From Gammaproteobacteria bacterium (GTDB lineage: Bacteria > Pseudomonadota > Gammaproteobacteria > Pseudomonadales > Azotimanducaceae), in contig VXPO01000025.1 of assembly GCA_009839505.1 (NCBI GenBank), positions 1 to 33,906 of the forward strand: a stretch of 33,906 nt of DNA, given 5' to 3'. This document shows positions 31,458 through 33,906 of this stretch, in pieces. The translations under genes and the position numbers were made by a program. How positions within the stretch are numbered: the first letter of the stretch is position 1; each line of letters starts with the position of its first letter. The notes beneath the pieces are model-generated. The model was not told the origin of the DNA and did no database searches. It worked only from the letters and a program-made list of their open reading frames with translations.

Positions 31458-33661
31458 ACGCGATCACCAACATCTCCCCCGACCTCTCCCGCCGCCACTT
31501 TCTCGGCGTCTCGGGCGTGCTCGTCCTCGGCACCTGTCTGCCGACGAGGAAAGCAGCGGCCCTGGACGTTGCTGCCGACACGTTCGAACCGAACCTGTTC
31601 CTCGCGCTCGACTCGGACGGCACTGTTCGGATTACCACGCACCGCTCGGAGATGGGCCAGGGCATCCGCACCGCTCTGGCGCAGGTCGTCGCCGACGAAC
31701 TGGATGCGGATTGGTCCCGGATCACCGTGGTGCAGGCCGAGGGCGATGCCAAGTACGGCGATCAGAACACCGACGGCTCGAAGAGCATCCTGTTGAACTA
31801 CGACCGGCTGCGCGCCGCGGGCGCAAGCGCACGCCTCATGCTGCGCCAGGCCGCCGCGAAGCGGTGGAGCGTCGCTGTCGACACGGTCACTGCCGTCAAC
31901 CACGAGGTCGTGCACGAGGGCAGCGGTCGTCGACTCGGCTACGGCGACCTTGCCGGCGACGCTGCGGCCTTGCCGGTACCCGGAGACGCGCCGCTGAAGA
32001 AGGAGGCGGAGCACCGCTTCATCGGCAAGGGCGTGACCCACGTCGACGCCGCGGACATCGCCCGTGGCAAGGGCACGTTCGGCGCTGACTTCCGTCTGCC
32101 AAACATGGCGACCGCGGTGGTCGTGCGCTGTCCGTGGCTCGGCGGCGGGGTGAAGAACGTCGGCAACAAGCCGACGGACGAACCGGGCCTCGTTGGCATC
32201 GAGATTCTCGATCCGGCACCGAGCGCAGGACCGGTCTTCGCGCCGCTAGGCGGGGTCGCGGTGGTTGCGGAAGACACGTGGACCGCCGTTCGCATCGCCG
32301 GCCAACTCGACATCGAGTGGACGGCCAGTCCCAACCAGGACTTCGACAGCGATGTGTTGCGCCAGTCGCTGCGCGATGCGCTGAAGGCTCCTGGGGCACT
32401 GGTACCGAACTCCGCCAAGGGCGACGTCGACGCGGCCTTCGCCACCGGGGGCACCGAGTTGGAAGCCGTCTACGAGACGCCCTTCCTCTCCCATGCGCCC
32501 ATGGAACCTCCGGTTGCAGTGGCGGACGTCTCGGAAGGTCGCTGTACCGTCAACGCGCCGCTGCAGGATCCGCAGTCGGCCCGTGGCCTAGTCGCGCAGT
32601 ACCTGAGAGTGGCGCCCGAGAAGGTCTCGGTCACGCCGACCCTGCTTGGCGGCGCTTTCGGACGCAAGTCGAAGCCGGACTTTGCCCTCGAGGCCGTGGA
32701 ACTGTCTAAGCGTCTCAACCGCCCCGTGCGCGTGCAGTGGCTGCGCGAGGACGACATCCGGCACGACTATTTCCACGCCGCGAGTGCCCAGTACCACCGG
32801 GCCGTGATCGACGAGGACGGTCGACCCAAGGCCTGGCTGCAGCGCACAGCGTTTCCATCCATCACCAGCGTGTTCGCGGCGCAGGCGCGCGACCCGGCGG
32901 CGTGGGAACTGGACATGGGCTTCTCCAACCTGCCCTACAGCGTGGACAACCAGCGCATGGAGTTCGCCGGCATCCGCCCCGGGATCCGGGTCGGCTGGCT
33001 GCGCTCCGTGTGCAACATCTTCCATGCGTTCTCCGCGAACGTGTTCGCCGACGAGATGGCCGCCGCCGTGGGAAGAGATCCCATCGAGCATCGCCTCAGC
33101 ATGTTCCCGGCCAGCGGCAAGCTTAAGCCGCCCGGCCAGCAGCCCCTGCCCGGCCACGAGCTGGACTTCGGTCGCCTGCGCCACGTCGTCGAACGGGTGC
33201 GCGAGCTGTCGGCGTGGAACAAACCCCGGCCGGAAGGCGTCGGACTCGGTTTCGCCGTCCACCAGAGTTTCAATTCGTACGTCGCCACCGTGCTCGAAGC
33301 CAGTGTGGCGGGCGGCCAGCCCCGCGTGTCCAACGCCTACGTCGTGCTCGACTGCGGCACCTACGTGAACCCGGACACCTGTCGTGCGCAGATGGAGGGG
33401 GCCGTGGTGTTCGGACTGTCGCTCGCACTCTACGGCGACATCGGCATGAAGAACGGCGCCGTGGTGCAGAGCAACTTCCACGACTATCCCATGCTGCGCA
33501 TCGCACAAGCGCCCGCGACGACGGTGGAGCTGGTCGCGCCCCAGGGCCGGCTGCCAGCCGGCGTCGGCGAACCCGGTGTACCACCCGTGGCGCCGGCGTT
33601 GTCGAACGCTCTGTTCGCTGCTACGGGGACACGCCATCGCACGTTGCCGATCCGAACGTAG
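31454..33661 (+). CDS. Molybdenum hydroxylase large subunit with Tat signal (IorB-type)
   Basis: Molybdopterin-cytosine-dinucleotide subunit of 735 aa. The N-terminus S-R-R-H-F-L-G (12-18) plus a hydrophobic stretch is a Tat signal, so the folded complex should be exported with the small subunit carried along. Cofactor motifs are S-E-M-G-Q-G (65-70), L-G-G-A-F-G-R-K-S near 400, and near the end G-V-G-E-P-G-V-P-P with the catalytic Glu. The C-terminus (A-L-F-A-A-T-G) is complete. It hydroxylates an aldehyde or N-heterocycle; the substrate is unknown. It forms an operon with the 30984 gene. Confidence 0.92.
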   Translation: MNAITNISPDLSRRHFLGVSGVLVLGTCLPTRKAAALDVAADTFEPNLFLALDSDGTVRITTHRSEMGQGIRTALAQVVADELDADWSRITVVQAEGDAKYGDQNTDGSKSILLNYDRLRAAGASARLMLRQAAAKRWSVAVDTVTAVNHEVVHEGSGRRLGYGDLAGDAAALPVPGDAPLKKEAEHRFIGKGVTHVDAADIARGKGTFGADFRLPNMATAVVVRCPWLGGGVKNVGNKPTDEPGLVGIEILDPAPSAGPVFAPLGGVAVVAEDTWTAVRIAGQLDIEWTASPNQDFDSDVLRQSLRDALKAPGALVPNSAKGDVDAAFATGGTELEAVYETPFLSHAPMEPPVAVADVSEGRCTVNAPLQDPQSARGLVAQYLRVAPEKVSVTPTLLGGAFGRKSKPDFALEAVELSKRLNRPVRVQWLREDDIRHDYFHAASAQYHRAVIDEDGRPKAWLQRTAFPSITSVFAAQARDPAAWELDMGFSNLPYSVDNQRMEFAGIRPGIRVGWLRSVCNIFHAFSANVFADEMAAAVGRDPIEHRLSMFPASGKLKPPGQQPLPGHELDFGRLRHVVERVRELSAWNKPRPEGVGLGFAVHQSFNSYVATVLEASVAGGQPRVSNAYVVLDCGTYVNPDTCRAQMEGAVVFGLSLALYGDIGMKNGAVVQSNFHDYPMLRIAQAPATTVELVAPQGRLPAGVGEPGVPPVAPALSNALFAATGTRHRTLPIRT

Positions 33662-33799
33662 TGGGTTGAGGAACGGCAACACACCGTTGATCGACAGACA
33701 GTCGGCCGGTGAAGGCAACCCCGCAGCGTGTGGCGACACGGTGGTGAGCGAAGGCGAACGAATGCAGGGCGAGCGACCATGAGGTGGGTCACCACGTGG

Positions 33800-33906
33800 C
33801 GGGGGGCCCACAAGGGGGGCGCATGCAATTAAAAAAAACAAGATTTTTTTGTTCGGGGAGAGCTGCTCGGTGGAGCGGGGGGAATGGGCGCGAGAGATGT
33901 GGGGGG
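33800..33906. other. Homopolymer-rich end of the window, probably poor-quality contig end
   Basis: Runs of G and A/T become frequent (ATTAAAAAAAACAAG, then ATTTTTTTG, and a final GGGGGG). They are unlike anything else in the window and carry no coding signal. The A-run and T-run can pair as an AT-rich hairpin (about 33830-33852), but sequencing error at a contig end is the simplest reading. Confidence 0.5.

Noticed and set aside
1-33906. CRISPR array
   Set aside because: No regularly spaced direct repeats with unique spacers were seen; the REP-like copies are few and far apart.

Overview
This is GC-rich DNA from a Gram-negative bacterium. It encodes two RND efflux pumps with a lipoprotein adaptor, a Tat-exported molybdoenzyme and further lipoproteins. 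The gene content (paired acyl-CoA dehydrogenases, phytanoyl-CoA dioxygenase, luciferase-like oxidoreductase, N-acyl-D-amino-acid deacylase, SulP transporter, two-subunit IorAB-type hydroxylase) suits a metabolically versatile environmental Pseudomonadota member. A gammaproteobacterium is my guess, but no marker gene here settles it. The window opens in a transposase remnant and ends in about 100 bases of homopolymer-rich sequence that looks like a contig end.

Layout. 1-250: IS remnant and a REP-like repeat. 252-2791 (minus): sulfatase and arabinose-5-phosphate-isomerase-like gene, coupled by an ATGA overlap and bracketed by copies of a short repeat, the right-hand one ending an array of three consecutive hairpins (2824-2916). 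3007-10687 (plus): adaptor lipoprotein and two RND pumps. 10695-11480 (minus): inositol-monophosphatase-family phosphatase. 11630-14667 (plus): DUF3142 protein coupled to a large exported protein of unknown function. 14685-14761: tRNA-Arg(CCU). 14801-15277 (minus): YbhB/YbcL-type PEBP protein. 15519-19723 (plus): luciferase-like oxidoreductase, a probable SELENOCYSTEINE-containing peroxiredoxin-like protein, D-aminoacylase-type amidohydrolase and phytanoyl-CoA dioxygenase. 19809-22319: divergent HTH regulator and SulP transporter. 22514-25610 (plus): 1-Cys peroxiredoxin and two acyl-CoA dehydrogenases. 25642-29406: accessory islet with a phosphorothioate-DNA-sensing restriction enzyme, a RES/Xre toxin-antitoxin pair with a readable promoter/operator, a truncated Rpn-type nuclease gene and a secreted thermonuclease-like protein. 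29450-33661: lipoprotein, tandem MmcQ/YjbR protein and IorAB-type molybdenum hydroxylase.

The best single observation is at 16491-16964. A peroxiredoxin-like reading frame is interrupted by one TGA exactly where the family has its first redox cysteine (giving W-U-P-F-C), the frame stays open and family-like on both sides, and a SECIS-like hairpin follows directly. A standard ORF caller would miss the first third of this gene. Other signals worth checking are the triple hairpin, the shared motif around the sulfatase unit, three dispersed REP-like elements, and the toxin-antitoxin operator.
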